This document shows, piece by piece, positions 26,636 to 38,735 of a stretch of 64,000 nucleotides of DNA. The stretch spans positions 2,180,501-2,244,500 of the forward strand of contig NZ_CP092471.1 in NCBI RefSeq assembly GCF_026168555.1. Direction: 5' to 3'. The notes beneath the pieces are model-generated. The model made no database searches. It was given only the letters and a program-made list of their open reading frames with translations, and was not told the origin of the DNA. The stretch comes from Qipengyuania spongiae (GTDB lineage: Bacteria > Pseudomonadota > Alphaproteobacteria > Sphingomonadales > Sphingomonadaceae). A program made the translations under genes and the position numbers. Numbering within the stretch: position 1 is the first letter of the stretch; each line of letters starts with the position of its first letter.

Positions 26636-27682
26636 TCAGGTCGGCAGGACGTGTTCGATCCCGTAAATGCGGGCCGCCGTTCCGGCGAACAGCGCGCGTT
26701 TCTCGTGCTCCGAGGCGCCGTTCGCGATCCGTTTGAAGGTGTTCCAGAGCGCCGCGTAGCTCGCGCCCCAGCGATCGACCGGATAGTTCGATTCGAACAT
26801 CGCCCGTTCCGGCCCGAACGCGGCAATGCATTCGGCGATGTAGGGCTCCCATTGCGAGGCCAACTCTTCCGAGCCGCAGTCCTTCGCGGGGCCACTTTCG
26901 GGCATTCCGCAAAAGGCCATGCCCAGCCCGCCGAGCTTGACCGCCACGTTCGGACATTCCGCGATGCGTTGAATATTGCCGCGCCAGCGGTCAAAATTGG
27001 CGTTCAGCCGGCCGCGATAGCTGGCGATGTTGAGCGGCGTGCCGCAATGGTCGAGCACGAATTGCTGATCGGGAAAGGCACGCGCCAGATCGAGCAGGTC
27101 GCCGAGTTGCGGCTCGAGCAGCCAAGCATCGAAGGTGAGACCGTATTCGGCATAGGCGGCCATTCCTGCGCGGAAGGCGTCGAAGGCGAACAGTCCCTCG
27201 GGCGCGTGGAAGGGTGGGCCGAGCACTGCCGGATCGGCATCCCAGGCTGCGCTGTGGCGGATGCCGCGGAACCGCCCGTTGCCCGCCGCGATCAGCGCCT
27301 CGACCACCGGCTTCACCGCGTCGGCGAGCGTCAGATCCGCATGGCCGACGATGCCGGCGCACGGTCGGCATTCGCCATAGAGACCGCTCGCGCCCTGGGC
27401 GGCGACACCGTTGACGAACTCGACCTCGCCGACCGGCTTCATCGCCTCGCCCCGGGAGGCGTCGTAGAAGGCGCCGCACTCCACGAAGACGGTCGCGACG
27501 ATCCGGTGACCGCTCTGCGTATCGGCTTGGAGTTGATCGAAAGTATAGTGCGCCGCGCCCGCGATCGCCTCGAGAAAATCGTGCCGCGGTTCGGGGAATG
27601 CGGCGATAAGCGGGCGCAGATCCCACAGATGGTGGTGCGGATCGACGATCGGCAGATCGGGTTCGATGATCTCTTCGTTCAT
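26636..27682 (-). CDS. Amidohydrolase-family (TIM-barrel) metal-dependent hydrolase
   Basis: 348 residues of the amidohydrolase-2 family. The N-terminal HxH motif is in VDPHHHLWDL; further family landmarks are GRFRGIRHSAAWD, FVLDHCGTPLN and the C-terminal ERAMFESNYPVD with the metal-ligand Asp. Such enzymes act on lactones or decarboxylate cyclic acids; the substrate cannot be told. It lies 79 bases upstream of the nitronate monooxygenase gene on the same strand, possibly in one transcript. Confidence 0.88.
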   Translation of the reverse strand: MNEEIIEPDLPIVDPHHHLWDLRPLIAAFPEPRHDFLEAIAGAAHYTFDQLQADTQSGHRIVATVFVECGAFYDASRGEAMKPVGEVEFVNGVAAQGASGLYGECRPCAGIVGHADLTLADAVKPVVEALIAAGNGRFRGIRHSAAWDADPAVLGPPFHAPEGLFAFDAFRAGMAAYAEYGLTFDAWLLEPQLGDLLDLARAFPDQQFVLDHCGTPLNIASYRGRLNANFDRWRGNIQRIAECPNVAVKLGGLGMAFCGMPESGPAKDCGSEELASQWEPYIAECIAAFGPERAMFESNYPVDRWGASYAALWNTFKRIANGASEHEKRALFAGTAARIYGIEHVLPT

Positions 27683-27761
27683 GCGGCTCTCCCTTCGGCG
27701 GTTTTCCGCCCGAGCCGCCTAGAGAACACGGTTCGCCTGCGAAGACCAGCCGCGAAAGCGG

Positions 27762-28214
27762 TCAGCCGCAGCGTGCATCCCGGATGATGCCAGCGCTGTC
27801 GAGCATGACGTTGAGCCGGTCCGATCCCGCATCCGCATTCACCGACGATCCGGCGGTCAGGAACCGGACGTTGGTTTGCGGGGCGATGGCTTCCATCACG
27901 GCGGTGCGCGTCGCCTCGTCCGCCATGTGGCCGTAGAACGGAGCGACCTTCGGAGCGCCGCAATTGCGCGATTGGGGATCGGTCGCGGTGCCAGGGCTGT
28001 AGGGGCCGGGGGCGGCGCCTGGTGCCGGGGTCGCGATCGAGGCGGGCGTCGCGTCGGGGCCGGGCTGCGCGCCTTCTGCCCCCTCGCCCGAACCGCCGAT
28101 GCGTGAGGCGAAATCGTCGGCGTTTTCCTCGCCGGTTTCGTTCTGGCTGCAGGCGGAGAGGAGCAGGGCGGTGGCGAGGGCATAACCGAGGGCGCTGGCG
28201 GATCTGATAGTCAT
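27762..28214 (-). CDS. Lipoprotein with I78-type peptidase-inhibitor domain
   Basis: 150 residues. The signal ATALLLSACSQ has lipobox LSAC. A low-complexity Ala/Gly/Pro linker (about residues 30-80) follows, then a C-terminal domain of about 65 residues. That domain reads NCGAPKVAPFYGH, NVRFLTAGSSVNADAGSD, RLNVMLDSAGIIRDARCG, the pattern of inhibitor family I78 (RLNV...G.I....CG and two Cys). An outer-membrane or periplasmic role guarding against proteases is plausible. The target is unknown. Confidence 0.75.
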   Translation of the reverse strand: MTIRSASALGYALATALLLSACSQNETGEENADDFASRIGGSGEGAEGAQPGPDATPASIATPAPGAAPGPYSPGTATDPQSRNCGAPKVAPFYGHMADEATRTAVMEAIAPQTNVRFLTAGSSVNADAGSDRLNVMLDSAGIIRDARCG

Positions 28215-28277
28215 GACTGGCTCCGAGGAGAGAAAGTTGGTGCGTTTTCCGTTCTAGTCGCGTCTAATTTTGCAGGA

Positions 28278-29222
28278 TCATGACAGCAAACCGTCGAAAG
28301 CGTCCTCTTCGAACGGCGTTTCGCCGATATGGCGTGGCCAGGATGGGGGCGGCTGGTTGCGAAACCAGGTGTATTGCCGCTTCGCATATTGCCGGGTGGC
28401 GAGTTGTCCCGCCGCTACCGCCTCCCCGCGCGAAATCTCCCCGCGAAGCCAGCCGGCGATTTCGCGGACACCGATGGCGCGCATGACGGGGAGGGCGGGG
28501 TCGAGATCGCGCGCGAGCAGCGCCTCCACCTCCTCGACGGCACCGTGCTCGAGCATCGCGGCAAAGCGCCGGTCGCACCGCTCGTTCAGCCAGGCACGTT
28601 CGGGCAGGAGGACCAGCGGATGGAGCGCGATCCGATCCCCGATCCCCCCGACCGTCTGCCTCTGCCAATGGGCCAGCGGTCGCCCGGTCGAGCGCACCAC
28701 TTCGAGTGCGCGGGCGATGCGCTGGCTGTCCGCCGGGGCGAGCAGGGCGGCGCGTTCGGGGTCCGCGGCCTGCAATGCGGCATAGGCATCGGCGACTGAG
28801 AGCGCGCGGACCTCCTCCCGCACCAACGGATCGATCGGGGGAACCGCCGCGATTCCCTCGATCAGCGTGCGGAAATAGAGCCCCGTGCCGCCGACCAGCA
28901 CCGGGACCGCTCCTTCGGCGTGCAGCATGGCAATCTCACGCTTCGCGGCCTCGGCCCAGTCGCCCGCCGAGCAGGGAACGGCGCCGTCCCACGCGCCGAA
29001 CAGGCGGTGCTCGATCCCGCCCATCTCGGCGTTGCTGGGCCTTGCGGAAAGGATCTTCAGATCGGCATAGACCTGCGCGCTGTCGGCGTTGAGCACGACC
29101 GCCCGCCGGCCGAGCCGCTCGACCGCGAGCGCCAGGCGTACGGCCAGATCGCTCTTGCCGCTCGCGGTCGGCCCTGCGATGAGCGCCACCTGATTGTTTT
29201 CGGGAGCCGAATTCTTGCTCAT
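28278..29222 (-). CDS. miaA: tRNA dimethylallyltransferase MiaA
   Basis: 314 residues from the ATG at 29222. It adds an isopentenyl group to A37 of tRNAs reading UNN codons. Motifs: P-loop [14 protein letters not shown], the substrate segment [26 protein letters not shown] and the C-terminal [14 protein letters not shown]. No clear Shine-Dalgarno is seen. The start codon lies inside the first codons of the divergent serB, so the two genes overlap head to head. Confidence 0.95.
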   Translation of the reverse strand: MSKNSAPENNQVALIAGPTASGKSDLAVRLALAVERLGRRAVVLNADSAQVYADLKILSARPSNAEMGGIEHRLFGAWDGAVPCSAGDWAEAAKREIAMLHAEGAVPVLVGGTGLYFRTLIEGIAAVPPIDPLVREEVRALSVADAYAALQAADPERAALLAPADSQRIARALEVVRSTGRPLAHWQRQTVGGIGDRIALHPLVLLPERAWLNERCDRRFAAMLEHGAVEEVEALLARDLDPALPVMRAIGVREIAGWLRGEISRGEAVAAGQLATRQYAKRQYTWFRNQPPPSWPRHIGETPFEEDAFDGLLS

Positions 29223-30099
29223 TGCGCGGCTGATAGCAGACCCTGACAGACTGGAAACTCGGCTCGAGGCAGCGCGGGCGGAACTGGACGCGGCGGACAT
29301 GCCGGTGGCGATGGCCGGAATGCTGGATTTCTGCGGCGACGTGCTTCAGATTTCGCTGCCTCACGGAAACCCCGCCGAGCTGCGCGCCGTCCTCGACCGG
29401 CATTTCGGCCCCTGCGACCTGTTGGTCAGCGAGGCGGAGTTCGAAGTCCCGCGCCTGTTCGTCTCAGACATGGATTCGACCATGATCGGGCAGGAATGCA
29501 TAGACGAGCTGGCCGATTTCGCCGGTATCAAGGACCAGGTCGCCGCGATCACCGAACGCGCCATGCGCGGCGAGCTCGATTTCGGAAGCGCGCTCACCGA
29601 GCGGGTGGGCCTGTTGAAGGGGCTTGAAGAAAGCGCGATCGAGCGCTGTCTTGCCGAGCGGATCGAGCCGGTCGCGGGTGCGCGTGTGCTCGTCGAAACG
29701 CTGAGATCGAAGGGCTGCCGCACCGTGCTGGTAACCGGCGGCTTTCATCACTTCGCCGATTCCGTGGCCGAGACACTGGGCTTCGAACACGTGGTAGCGA
29801 ACAGGCTCGGCGTGGCGGACGGCAAGCTATCGGGTGATCTCGCCGGACCGATCAGCGATGCCTCGACCAAGCTCGCGACTCTAGAGGACGAACGCGACCG
29901 CCTGGGCGAGGGCGCGCGCGTGCTGGCGACCGGCGACGGCGCGAACGACATTCCGATGATCGAGGCCGCTGACTACGGCGTCGCCTATCGGGCGAAGCCG
30001 AAGGCGCGCGATGCTGCCGATGGCTGGATCGAGCGGGGCGATCTGACCGCGCTGCTGAAGCTGTTCGACATTCCCGAGCGCGAATGGGTCGCGGGATAG
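29215..30099 (+). CDS. serB: Phosphoserine phosphatase SerB
   Basis: 294 residues from a TTG at 29215 with GGGAG eight bases upstream; another in-frame TTG at 29194 is possible. HAD-superfamily enzyme for the last step of serine synthesis. An ACT-like N-terminal part precedes the catalytic domain. Motif I is [13 protein letters not shown] (nucleophile Asp), motif [13 protein letters not shown], and motif [23 protein letters not shown]. The 5' end overlaps the start of miaA by eight bases on the opposite strand. Confidence 0.94.
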   Translation: MLIARLIADPDRLETRLEAARAELDAADMPVAMAGMLDFCGDVLQISLPHGNPAELRAVLDRHFGPCDLLVSEAEFEVPRLFVSDMDSTMIGQECIDELADFAGIKDQVAAITERAMRGELDFGSALTERVGLLKGLEESAIERCLAERIEPVAGARVLVETLRSKGCRTVLVTGGFHHFADSVAETLGFEHVVANRLGVADGKLSGDLAGPISDASTKLATLEDERDRLGEGARVLATGDGANDIPMIEAADYGVAYRAKPKARDAADGWIERGDLTALLKLFDIPEREWVAG

Positions 30100-30156
30100 C
30101 TTTCCCTTTGCAGGTGGAAACGCTATATTGACATTCTTGTCAGTAAAGGCGCGACC

Positions 30157-30990
30157 ATGACTGCATACCAGAATGCCATGACCGGAACCGAAGCCGCTCC
30201 CGATGGGACTCTGCTGCGCGATCCGCGTCGGCCCGCTCCGAAATATTCGCTGCGTAAGGCCTTCGGGCATTTCCGCGACCTGCTGGAAGACAAGGAAGAG
30301 ACCAGCCACGTCTTCAAGATTTTCGATTCGCTGCCCTCGAAAGAATTCCCCAAGCGGGTACGGCGTCTCGCGCTGAGCGAGGAGGGCGAGCGGCTGCGTC
30401 GGGAAGAACCTTTCCTGCCGCCCATTCTCGACGATCACGAAACGCTGCGGACCATGCCCGAGGGGTCGGTGGCGCAGGCCTATTGCGATTTTATGGAAGC
30501 CGAAGGGCTGAGCGCCGCCGGGCTGGTGGCGGAAGCCGACAAGCTCGGGCGGCCGAGCTATGGCGACCTGATGGAATGGTACGGCCATCGCTCGCGCGAC
30601 GTGCACGACCTGATGCACGTGCTGACCGGCTACGGCCGCGATGCGCTGGGCGAGCAATGCGTGCTGCTGTTCACCCACGGCCAGCAGCCGAGCCACGGCC
30701 ATCTGCTGATCGGTTATGCCGGGGCCTATAATATCATGAAGATGATCGACAGCCGCGCGCCGGTCTGGAAGGCCTGTCGCCAGGCGCATGGCACCGGCGT
30801 CGCGTGCCCGCCGCTGGTCGATCTGCCGATCCGCCTGCTGCTGGAAACCCAGCTGGAGGATGCGCGCGAACTGCTGCGCATTCCGGAGCCTAGCTGGTAT
30901 CGTGAATGCCACCGCATCTGGCGCGAGGAAGGGATCGACCCCTACGATTTGCTCGGCAAGCAGTCCGCGCCCGAAGCGATGGCGGCGTGA
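30157..30990 (+). CDS. Coq4-family ubiquinone biosynthesis protein
   Basis: 277 residues. The Coq4 zinc motif HDxxHx11E appears as RDVHDLMHVLTGYGRDALGE. Coq4-family proteins are required for ubiquinone synthesis, with a proposed role in C1 decarboxylation/hydroxylation or complex organisation. It follows serB by about 57 bases and is convergent with purL. ATG at 30157 chosen; an ATG at 30178 is a possible later start. Confidence 0.85.
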   Translation: MTAYQNAMTGTEAAPDGTLLRDPRRPAPKYSLRKAFGHFRDLLEDKEETSHVFKIFDSLPSKEFPKRVRRLALSEEGERLRREEPFLPPILDDHETLRTMPEGSVAQAYCDFMEAEGLSAAGLVAEADKLGRPSYGDLMEWYGHRSRDVHDLMHVLTGYGRDALGEQCVLLFTHGQQPSHGHLLIGYAGAYNIMKMIDSRAPVWKACRQAHGTGVACPPLVDLPIRLLLETQLEDARELLRIPEPSWYRECHRIWREEGIDPYDLLGKQSAPEAMAA

Positions 30991-31002
30991 TCGGCCGGTG
31001 AG

Positions 31003-31022
31003 GGCGCCGCGCCGGCGACGCC
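31003..31022 (+). terminator. Possible weak terminator after the Coq4-like gene
   Basis: GGCGCCG and CGACGCC form an imperfect GC-rich hairpin followed by TTTA. It lies in the 41-base gap between convergent genes. The stem has a mismatch and the T-tract is short. Confidence 0.35.
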
Positions 31023-31031
31023 TTTAGACGA

Positions 31032-33281
31032 TCAGCTTTCCATCCATTCCCGGAAGAAGCGGTGGTGCGCGTCGCGCAGCGCCTCGATCTCGACGCCGAG
31101 CAGGCGGGTGCCGCCGACCGTGCCCATACGCAGGAAACCGACCTCGGCAGCTTCCTCGCTTTCCGGGCCCTCGGCCGCGATGGCGTTGAAAGCCTCGACG
31201 TCCGCCACGGTGATGACGTAGCGCGCCTGATCCTCGCCGAACCACCATTGCGCGGCGCTGTAGGCCTCGTTGCGCGAAACCTCGGCGCCCAGTCCGCCGG
31301 CCATGGCCATTTCCGCCAGAGCGACGGCAAGCCCGCCATCCGAGATATCGTGGACGGCGTTGACGATGCCTTCCGCGATCAGCTTGCGGACGATCTGCCC
31401 GGCACCGCGCTCGGCGGCGAGATCCACCGGCGGGGCCCGGCCTTCGTCGCGGCCGTGGACGATATCGAGCCAGAGCGACTTGCCGAGATGCGAGCGGGTC
31501 GGGTCGGGTCGCGCCCAGAATTCGGGCGCGACGAGATAGATCGCGTCGCCTTCGTTCTTGAACCCAATGCTTGCCAGCCGGTCGTAATCCTCGACGATGC
31601 CGACGCCGCCGATCGCGGGCGTCGGCAGGATCGCCGAGCCGCCGCCAGTCGCCTTGCTCTCGTTGTAGAGGCTGACATTGCCGCTCACGATCGGGAAGTC
31701 GAGCGCGCGGCAGGCATCGCCCATGCCGTCGAGCGCGTGGACCAGTTGCGCCATGATCTCGGGCCGCTGCGGATTGGCGAAGTTGAGGCAGTTGGTCACG
31801 GCCAGCGGGCGCGCGCCGACCGCGCAGAGGTTGCGATAGGCCTCGGCGATGGCCTGCTTGCCGCCTTCGTAAGGATCGGCATGGACATAGCGCGGGGTGC
31901 AATCGGTGGTGATCGCCAACGCCTTCTTCGTGCCGTGGACGCGCACCACGCCCGCATCGCCGCCGGTCTGGAGCGTGTCGGCGCCGACCTGGCTGTCATA
32001 TTGCTCGGAAATCCAGCGGCGCGAGGCGAGGGCAGGGCTCGCCATCATCGTGAGGAGGTCCGCGCCCGGATCGGTGCATTCGGGCAGCGCGCCCTCAATC
32101 GGCTTTATGCCAGCCCACTCGGTGTATTCCTGGCGCGTGAGGTAGGGCCGGTCGTAGAGCGGCGCGTCGGCGGCGAGAGGGCCGAGCGGGATGTCGCACA
32201 CGACCTCGCCGTCGAACTCGAGCACCATGTGCCGCGTATCGGTGACCTCGCCGATGACCGCGAAATCGAGCTCCCATTTGCGGAAAATCGCCTCGGCCAT
32301 CGCCTCCTTGCCGGGCTTCAGCACCATGAGCATCCGCTCCTGGCTCTCGCTCAGCATCATCTCGTAGGGGGTCATGCCCTCCTCGCGGCAGGGCACCTTG
32401 TTCATGTCGAGCCGGATGCCCGCCTTGCCGTTGGTCGCCATCTCGACGCTGGAGGAGGTCAGGCCCGCGGCGCCCATGTCCTGGATCGCGACGATCGCGT
32501 CGGTCGCCATCAGTTCGAGACAGGCTTCGATCAGCAGCTTTTCAGTGAAGGGATCGCCGACCTGCACGGTCGGGCGCTTGGCCTCGGCATCCTCTTCGAA
32601 ATCCGCGCTCGCCATGGTCGCGCCGTGGATGCCGTCGCGCCCGGTCTTCGACCCGACATAGACGATCGGATTGCCGAGCCCGGTGGCCGCCGAATAGAAG
32701 ATCCGGTCGGCATTGGCGACACCGACGGTCATCGCGTTGACGAGGATGTTGCCGTCATAGGCGGGGTGGAAGTTGGTTTCGCCCGCGACGGTCGGCACGC
32801 CCACGCAATTGCCGTAGCCGCCGATCCCCGCGACCACGCCCTTGACCAGATGCTTCATCTTCGGGTGCTCGGGCCGTCCGAAGCGCAGCGCATTGGCGTT
32901 CGCTACCGGCCGCGCGCCCATGGTGAAGACGTCGCGCAATATGCCGCCCACGCCGGTCGCCGCACCCTGATAGGGCGCGATATAGCTGGGGTGGTTGTGG
33001 CTCTCCATCTTGAAGATCGCCGCCTGATTGTCGCCGATGTCGATGACGCCGGCATTCTCGCCCGGGCCACAAATCACCCACGGCGCCTCGGTCGGCAGCT
33101 TCTTCAGATGCAGGCGCGAGCTCTTGTACGAACAATGCTCGGACCACATGACCGAGAAGATGCCGAGCTCGACAAGGTTCGGCTCGCGGCCGAGCGCGTT
33201 GAGCACGCGCTTGTACTCTTCCGGGCTGAGCCCGTGCTGCTCGACGATTTCGGGAGTGATGGAATCGGTTTGGGTCGACAT
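31032..33281 (-). CDS. purL: Phosphoribosylformylglycinamidine synthase subunit PurL
   Basis: 749 residues from the ATG at 33281, the small-type PurL used with PurS and PurQ. It makes formylglycinamidine ribonucleotide in purine synthesis. Motifs: the catalytic-His segment [30 protein letters not shown], the nucleotide site [17 protein letters not shown], and a repeated second half with [13 protein letters not shown] and [14 protein letters not shown]. The frame is open to 33578, but that overlaps xseB. Confidence 0.96.
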   Translation of the reverse strand: MSTQTDSITPEIVEQHGLSPEEYKRVLNALGREPNLVELGIFSVMWSEHCSYKSSRLHLKKLPTEAPWVICGPGENAGVIDIGDNQAAIFKMESHNHPSYIAPYQGAATGVGGILRDVFTMGARPVANANALRFGRPEHPKMKHLVKGVVAGIGGYGNCVGVPTVAGETNFHPAYDGNILVNAMTVGVANADRIFYSAATGLGNPIVYVGSKTGRDGIHGATMASADFEEDAEAKRPTVQVGDPFTEKLLIEACLELMATDAIVAIQDMGAAGLTSSSVEMATNGKAGIRLDMNKVPCREEGMTPYEMMLSESQERMLMVLKPGKEAMAEAIFRKWELDFAVIGEVTDTRHMVLEFDGEVVCDIPLGPLAADAPLYDRPYLTRQEYTEWAGIKPIEGALPECTDPGADLLTMMASPALASRRWISEQYDSQVGADTLQTGGDAGVVRVHGTKKALAITTDCTPRYVHADPYEGGKQAIAEAYRNLCAVGARPLAVTNCLNFANPQRPEIMAQLVHALDGMGDACRALDFPIVSGNVSLYNESKATGGGSAILPTPAIGGVGIVEDYDRLASIGFKNEGDAIYLVAPEFWARPDPTRSHLGKSLWLDIVHGRDEGRAPPVDLAAERGAGQIVRKLIAEGIVNAVHDISDGGLAVALAEMAMAGGLGAEVSRNEAYSAAQWWFGEDQARYVITVADVEAFNAIAAEGPESEEAAEVGFLRMGTVGGTRLLGVEIEALRDAHHRFFREWMES

Positions 33282-33416
33282 GGTCGGAGCAATTAGCGGG
33301 GGTCGGCGGGTATCGCCAGCCCGAGCTTGCCTGCCGCTCCGGAGGGGTGATCGTGCGAGCAACTCCCGATGGACAACTTGACCCGATGGGCAGGCGCGGC
33401 CAATGGTCGCTGCGAC

Positions 33417-33680
33417 ATGGCAGAGGCTGAAACGGGCGCGGCTCCCGACATTTCCGGAATGAGTTTCGAAGACGCGCTGAAAGCGCTCGAAACCGTGGTG
33501 CGACGGCTGGAGAGCGGCGACGTCCCGCTCGACGAGAGCATCGATCTCTACGAACGCGGCGAACGCTTGCGGACCCATTGCCAGGCCCGCCTCGACGCGG
33601 CGCAGGCGCGGATCGAGAAAATTGTGCAGGGGTCGGACGGCAAGCCTTCCGGCACCGCGCCCTTCGACGGCGAGAACTGA
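33417..33680 (+). CDS. xseB: Exodeoxyribonuclease VII small subunit XseB
   Basis: 87 residues from the ATG at 33417, matching the usual length of about 80; an ATG at 33369 would add 16 atypical residues. The conserved core is [20 protein letters not shown], followed by [20 protein letters not shown]. It binds the catalytic XseA subunit, which is not in this window. It lies five bases before ispA, an arrangement common in bacteria. Confidence 0.93.
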   Translation: MAEAETGAAPDISGMSFEDALKALETVVRRLESGDVPLDESIDLYERGERLRTHCQARLDAAQARIEKIVQGSDGKPSGTAPFDGEN

Positions 33681-33685
33681 CGGCG

Positions 33686-34594
33686 ATGGGACTGGCTGCC
33701 GCGGATAACGACATCCTTGCGGACGCGCTCCAGCGTATCCAGGAAGAGGTCAACGACGCCTTCGACGAGTTCCTGCCGCCGGTCGCCGATGGACGTTCGT
33801 CCCTTGTCGACGCCATGCGCTATGCCGCGATCGGCGGGGGCAAGCGTGTGCGCCCCCTCCTGCTCGTCGCGACGGCGGAGCTTTACGGCGTCTCGCGCCG
33901 GGCGGCGGTCCACGCGGGCTGCGCGGTCGAGGCGATCCACGCCTATTCGCTGATCCATGACGATCTTCCCTGCATGGACGACGATGCGCTGCGCCACGGC
34001 AAGCCGACCGTCCATCGCGCCTTCGACGAGGCGACCGCAGTGTTGGCGGGCGACAGCCTCCACGCGCTCGCCTTCGACATTCTGACCCGGACCGACACCA
34101 GCAGCGATCCTTTCGTGCAAGCCGAACTCGTGCGCTGCCTCGCTCTCGCCAGCGGGCACGAAGGAATGGCGGGCGGCCAGGTGATGGACATGGCGGCCGA
34201 GGACAGCACCTACGATCTCGGCCAGATCACACGGTTGCAGCAGCTCAAGACCGGCGCATTGCTGGGCGCCAGCGTCGAGATGGGCGCGATCCTCGGCCGT
34301 GTGCCGCCGGAAGGGCGCACGCATCTGCGCGGCTATGCCCGCGACATCGGCCTCGCCTTCCAGATTGCCGACGACCTGCTCGACGTCGAGGGTGACGAGG
34401 CGAAGGCGGGCAAGGCGCTGCGCAAGGACGAGGGGCAGGGCAAGGCCACCTTCGTCACGCTGATGGGCGTCGAGAAGGCTCGCGCACAGGCTGGTATGCT
34501 GGTCGAGCAGGCGGCCCAGCATCTGGCGAGCTACGGCGACAAGGCGAAGCTGCTCGTCGCGCTGGCCCGCTATATCGTGGAGAGAGATCGTTGA
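33686..34594 (+). CDS. ispA: Farnesyl (polyprenyl) diphosphate synthase
   Basis: 302 residues. Class I prenyl synthase that condenses IPP with DMAPP/GPP. Both Asp-rich motifs are seen: first [18 protein letters not shown], second [21 protein letters not shown] binds diphosphate. The residue layout before the first motif fits short-chain (C15) products. Starts at the ATG after the xseB stop, and its stop overlaps coaD (TTGA). Confidence 0.93.
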   Translation: MGLAAADNDILADALQRIQEEVNDAFDEFLPPVADGRSSLVDAMRYAAIGGGKRVRPLLLVATAELYGVSRRAAVHAGCAVEAIHAYSLIHDDLPCMDDDALRHGKPTVHRAFDEATAVLAGDSLHALAFDILTRTDTSSDPFVQAELVRCLALASGHEGMAGGQVMDMAAEDSTYDLGQITRLQQLKTGALLGASVEMGAILGRVPPEGRTHLRGYARDIGLAFQIADDLLDVEGDEAKAGKALRKDEGQGKATFVTLMGVEKARAQAGMLVEQAAQHLASYGDKAKLLVALARYIVERDR

Positions 34595-35118
34595 GCGTCA
34601 AGGAAACCCAGGAACGCATCGGCGTCTATCCCGGCACCTTCGATCCGATCACGCTTGGTCATGCGGATATCATCCGGCGCGGCAGCAAGCTGGTCGACCG
34701 GCTCATCATCGGGGTCACGACCAATCCCAGCAAGAACCCGATGTTCTCCACCGAAGAACGCCTCGCCATGGTCGAGCGCGAGGTCAACGCGCTGGAACTT
34801 GGCAATGTCGAGGTTGTCGGTTTCGATGCGCTGCTGATGAAATTCGCGCGCGCGCAAGGGGCGAGCATGATCGTGCGTGGCCTGCGCGCCGTGGCCGATT
34901 TCGAATACGAATATCAGATGGCCGGCATGAACCAGCAGATCGACGACAGTATCGAGACGGTGTTCCTGATGGCCGACGTCTCGCTCCAGCCGATCGCCTC
35001 GCGGCTGGTCAAGGAAATCGCGATTTACGGCGGCGACATCGGGCCTTTCGTGAGCGCAGCCGTATGCGACGATGTGATCGCGCGGGTCGAGAAGATCGGT
35101 CCTCGCGGCGACTACTGA
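34591..35118 (+). CDS. coaD: Phosphopantetheine adenylyltransferase CoaD
   Basis: 175 residues from a TTG that overlaps the ispA stop. Nucleotidyltransferase step four of coenzyme A synthesis. Motifs: GVYPGTFDPITLGHADII (TxGH), MIVRGLRAVADFEYE (RGLR) and the C-terminal SSRLVKE equivalent IASRLVKEIA. It carries about ten extra residues at the N-terminus compared with E. coli. The TTG is supported by coupling to ispA; an ATG start is not available nearby. Confidence 0.93.
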   Translation: MSVKETQERIGVYPGTFDPITLGHADIIRRGSKLVDRLIIGVTTNPSKNPMFSTEERLAMVEREVNALELGNVEVVGFDALLMKFARAQGASMIVRGLRAVADFEYEYQMAGMNQQIDDSIETVFLMADVSLQPIASRLVKEIAIYGGDIGPFVSAAVCDDVIARVEKIGPRGDY

Positions 35119-35206
35119 AGGGGCGGGACCTGTTCATTGCCTCGTCAGGACGTCGCCGCTAGAGGCCGCTTCCCTATTTCAAGACAATCAAGCAGACGGA
35201 ATTTCG

Positions 35207-35914
35207 ATGCTCAGGAAATCGATCGCAATCGCCGCGCTTCTCCTCGCCGCTCCGGCCGCCATGGCGCAGGACGCGCCGACCGGCGATCAGGCCTCCAGCC
35301 CTGCTGACGCGAGCCCTGCCGAGGCGCCCGCGACGAGCAGCGTCTATGCCCCGGTGAATTTCAATTTCGCCGAGGATCCCGACAACATCCTGGTGCTCGA
35401 CCTTTCGAACGGTCAGCGCGTGGCGATCCGCCTGATGCCCGAATGGGCGCCCAATCATGTCGAGCGGGTCAAGACCCTCGCGCGCGAAGGCTTCTATGAC
35501 GGTGTGATCTTCCACCGCGTGATCGACGGCTTCATGGCGCAGACCGGCGATCCGACCGGCACCGGGCAGGGCGGTTCGCAGCTTCCCGACCTCGCCGCCG
35601 AATTCAACCCGCAGCCCCATGTGCGCGGAACGGTGTCGATGGCCCGCGCGGCGAGCGAGGACAGCGCGAACAGCCAGTTCTTCATCGTCTTCTATCCCCG
35701 CTTCAGCCTCGACAAGCGCTACACCGCGTTCGGCCGCGTGATCTCGAACATGGAAGCGGTCGACGCCATCCAGCGCGGCGAGCCGCCGCAGAACCCGACG
35801 CGGATCATGCAGGCCTCGCTCGCCAGCGAGAATGCGCCGGTTCCCACGCCGCCCGCTCCGGCCGCCGATGCCGATATCGGCGCGGACGAGCTGAACGCGC
35901 CGATCACCAACTAG
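35207..35914 (+). CDS. Periplasmic cyclophilin-type peptidyl-prolyl isomerase
   Basis: 235 residues. Signal peptide [12 protein letters not shown], an Ala/Pro-rich linker, then a cyclophilin domain with [20 protein letters not shown] (active-site Arg), [20 protein letters not shown] and [14 protein letters not shown]. It assists folding in the periplasm. It stands between coaD and queA, an order common in sphingomonads. Confidence 0.93.
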   Translation: MLRKSIAIAALLLAAPAAMAQDAPTGDQASSPADASPAEAPATSSVYAPVNFNFAEDPDNILVLDLSNGQRVAIRLMPEWAPNHVERVKTLAREGFYDGVIFHRVIDGFMAQTGDPTGTGQGGSQLPDLAAEFNPQPHVRGTVSMARAASEDSANSQFFIVFYPRFSLDKRYTAFGRVISNMEAVDAIQRGEPPQNPTRIMQASLASENAPVPTPPAPAADADIGADELNAPITN

Positions 35915-35972
35915 GGGCGGGTTCGCTCGCTTACCGCTTGCTCTTGCCGGTCCGCGGACTATCGCGGCGGGC

Positions 35973-37001
35973 ATGAACGTCGACCTCTTCGATTTCGAGC
36001 TTCCGCCGGAGCGCATTGCCCTGCGCCCGGCGCGCCCGCGCGATGCGGCGCGAATGCTGGTGGTGCACCCGGACGGCCCGCTGGAGGATCGCGGCGTGCG
36101 CGACCTGCCGGCGATGCTGCGCGAGGGCGACGTGCTCGTCTTCAACGATACTCGCGTGATTCCCGCTCAGCTCGAGGGGCGGCGGGGCGAGGCGCGGATC
36201 GGCGTCACCCTGCACAAGCGCGAGGATCTGCGCCGCTGGCAGGCCTTCGTCCGCAACGCCAAGCGCGTGCGCGAGGGCGACCTCATGACTTTCGGCGGCG
36301 GGGTCACCGCCATTGCAGAGCGGCGCCATGCCGACGGGAGCCTGACCATCGCCTTCACCGGAGAAGAGCCGGTCGAAGTGCTGCTGGAGCGCGCGGGCAC
36401 CATGCCGCTGCCGCCCTACATCGCCGGAAAGCGCCCCACCGACGCGGCCGATCGCGAGGATTATCAGACCATGTTCGCGGCCGAGGACGGCGCCGTCGCC
36501 GCGCCCACCGCCGCGCTCCATTTCACGCCCGGGCTGATCGACGCGCTCGATGCCGCCGGGATCATTCGCGAGACTCTGACGCTGCATGTCGGGGCGGGGA
36601 CCTTTCTGCCGGTAAAGGCCGAGGATACCGACGATCACGCGATGCACAGCGAGTGGGGCAGGATCGACGCGGCGACCGCCGATCGGCTCAATGCGATGCG
36701 CGCTGCGGGAGGCCGGCTGATCGCGGTCGGCACCACCAGCCTGCGCCTGATCGAGAGTGCCGCTGATCCCGAAGGCACGATCCGGCCATTCGAAGGCGAC
36801 ACCGACATCTTCATCACCCCAGGCTATACCTTTCGCGCGGTGGACGGGCTGATGACCAATTTCCACCTGCCCAAATCGACGCTGTTCATGCTGGTCAGCG
36901 CGCTCATGGGCCGCGAGCGGATGCTGGAGGCCTATGCACACGCGATCGCGGATGAATACCGCTTCTATTCCTATGGTGACTCCTCGCTCTTGCTGCCGTA
37001 A
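35973..37001 (+). CDS. queA: S-adenosylmethionine:tRNA ribosyltransferase-isomerase QueA
   Basis: 342 residues, normal length. It converts preQ1 to epoxyqueuosine in tRNA wobble position 34. Landmarks: [49 protein letters not shown] split by normal variation, [13 protein letters not shown] and [16 protein letters not shown]. Tgt, the preceding enzyme of the pathway, is encoded 2.7 kb downstream on the same strand. Confidence 0.96.
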   Translation: MNVDLFDFELPPERIALRPARPRDAARMLVVHPDGPLEDRGVRDLPAMLREGDVLVFNDTRVIPAQLEGRRGEARIGVTLHKREDLRRWQAFVRNAKRVREGDLMTFGGGVTAIAERRHADGSLTIAFTGEEPVEVLLERAGTMPLPPYIAGKRPTDAADREDYQTMFAAEDGAVAAPTAALHFTPGLIDALDAAGIIRETLTLHVGAGTFLPVKAEDTDDHAMHSEWGRIDAATADRLNAMRAAGGRLIAVGTTSLRLIESAADPEGTIRPFEGDTDIFITPGYTFRAVDGLMTNFHLPKSTLFMLVSALMGRERMLEAYAHAIADEYRFYSYGDSSLLLP

Positions 37002-37011
37002 TCGCGCCGGG

Positions 37012-37952
<941 letters not shown>

Positions 37953-37956
<4 letters not shown>

Positions 37957-38717
37957 TCGGCGGGCGGTCCACCTGGTCCATCTACACCCGCGAACTCACG
38001 CGGTTTTTGCGCACCGCCTTCCAGTCGGTGCTCGCGCCGGTGCTGACCACCTCGCTCTATTTCATCGTCTTCGGCGCGGCGATCGGCGGACGGATGCCCG
38101 ATCTGGGCGGGGTGGATTACGGGGCTTTCATCATTCCCGGCCTGCTGATGCTGACCCTGCTCGGCGAGACGACCAGCAATTCGAGCTTCGGCATCTACAT
38201 GCCGCGCTTTACCGGCACGATCTACGAATTGCTCAGCGCGCCGGTGGGCGTGGCCGAGACGCTGATCGGCTTCGTTGGCGCGGCCATGACCAAGAGCCTG
38301 ATCCTCGCGGCGATCATTCTCGTGACCGCGCGGCTGTTCGTCGATTATTCGATCGCCCATCCGGTTTTGGCGGTGATCTACATCATGCTGGTCGCCGCGG
38401 CGTTCAGCCTGTTCGGCTTCATCCTCGGCATCTGGGCCGACAATTTCGAGAAGCTGGGCATCATCCCGCTGCTGTTCCTGACCCCGCTGACCTTTCTCGG
38501 CGGCACCTTCTACTCGATCGACATGCTGCCGGCCCCGTGGGACACGATCGCGCTCGCCAATCCGATCGTCTATCTGGTGAGCGGGCTGCGTTGGACCTTC
38601 TACGGATCGAGCGACGTCAATATCTGGATCAGCTTCGGCATCACCTTCGCCTTCCTCGCGCTATGCGTTGGCGTGATCGCGTTCATCTTCCGGACGGGCT
38701 GGCGACTGCGCGCCTGA
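37953..38717 (+). CDS. ABC-2 type exporter permease
   Basis: 254 residues from the ATG of the ATGA overlap. Six hydrophobic segments and the ABC-2 family block LTPLTFLGGTFYSIDMLP are present. YadH-like partner of the ATPase encoded immediately upstream. The frame is open far upstream inside the ATPase gene, which is a shadow. Confidence 0.92.
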
Positions 38718-38735
38718 CTTGCTAGCGCGGCTCCC

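Noticed and set aside
31062..33296. Long plus-strand open frame antisense to purL
   Set aside because: Same antisense effect of strong third-position GC; purL motifs are intact on the minus strand.
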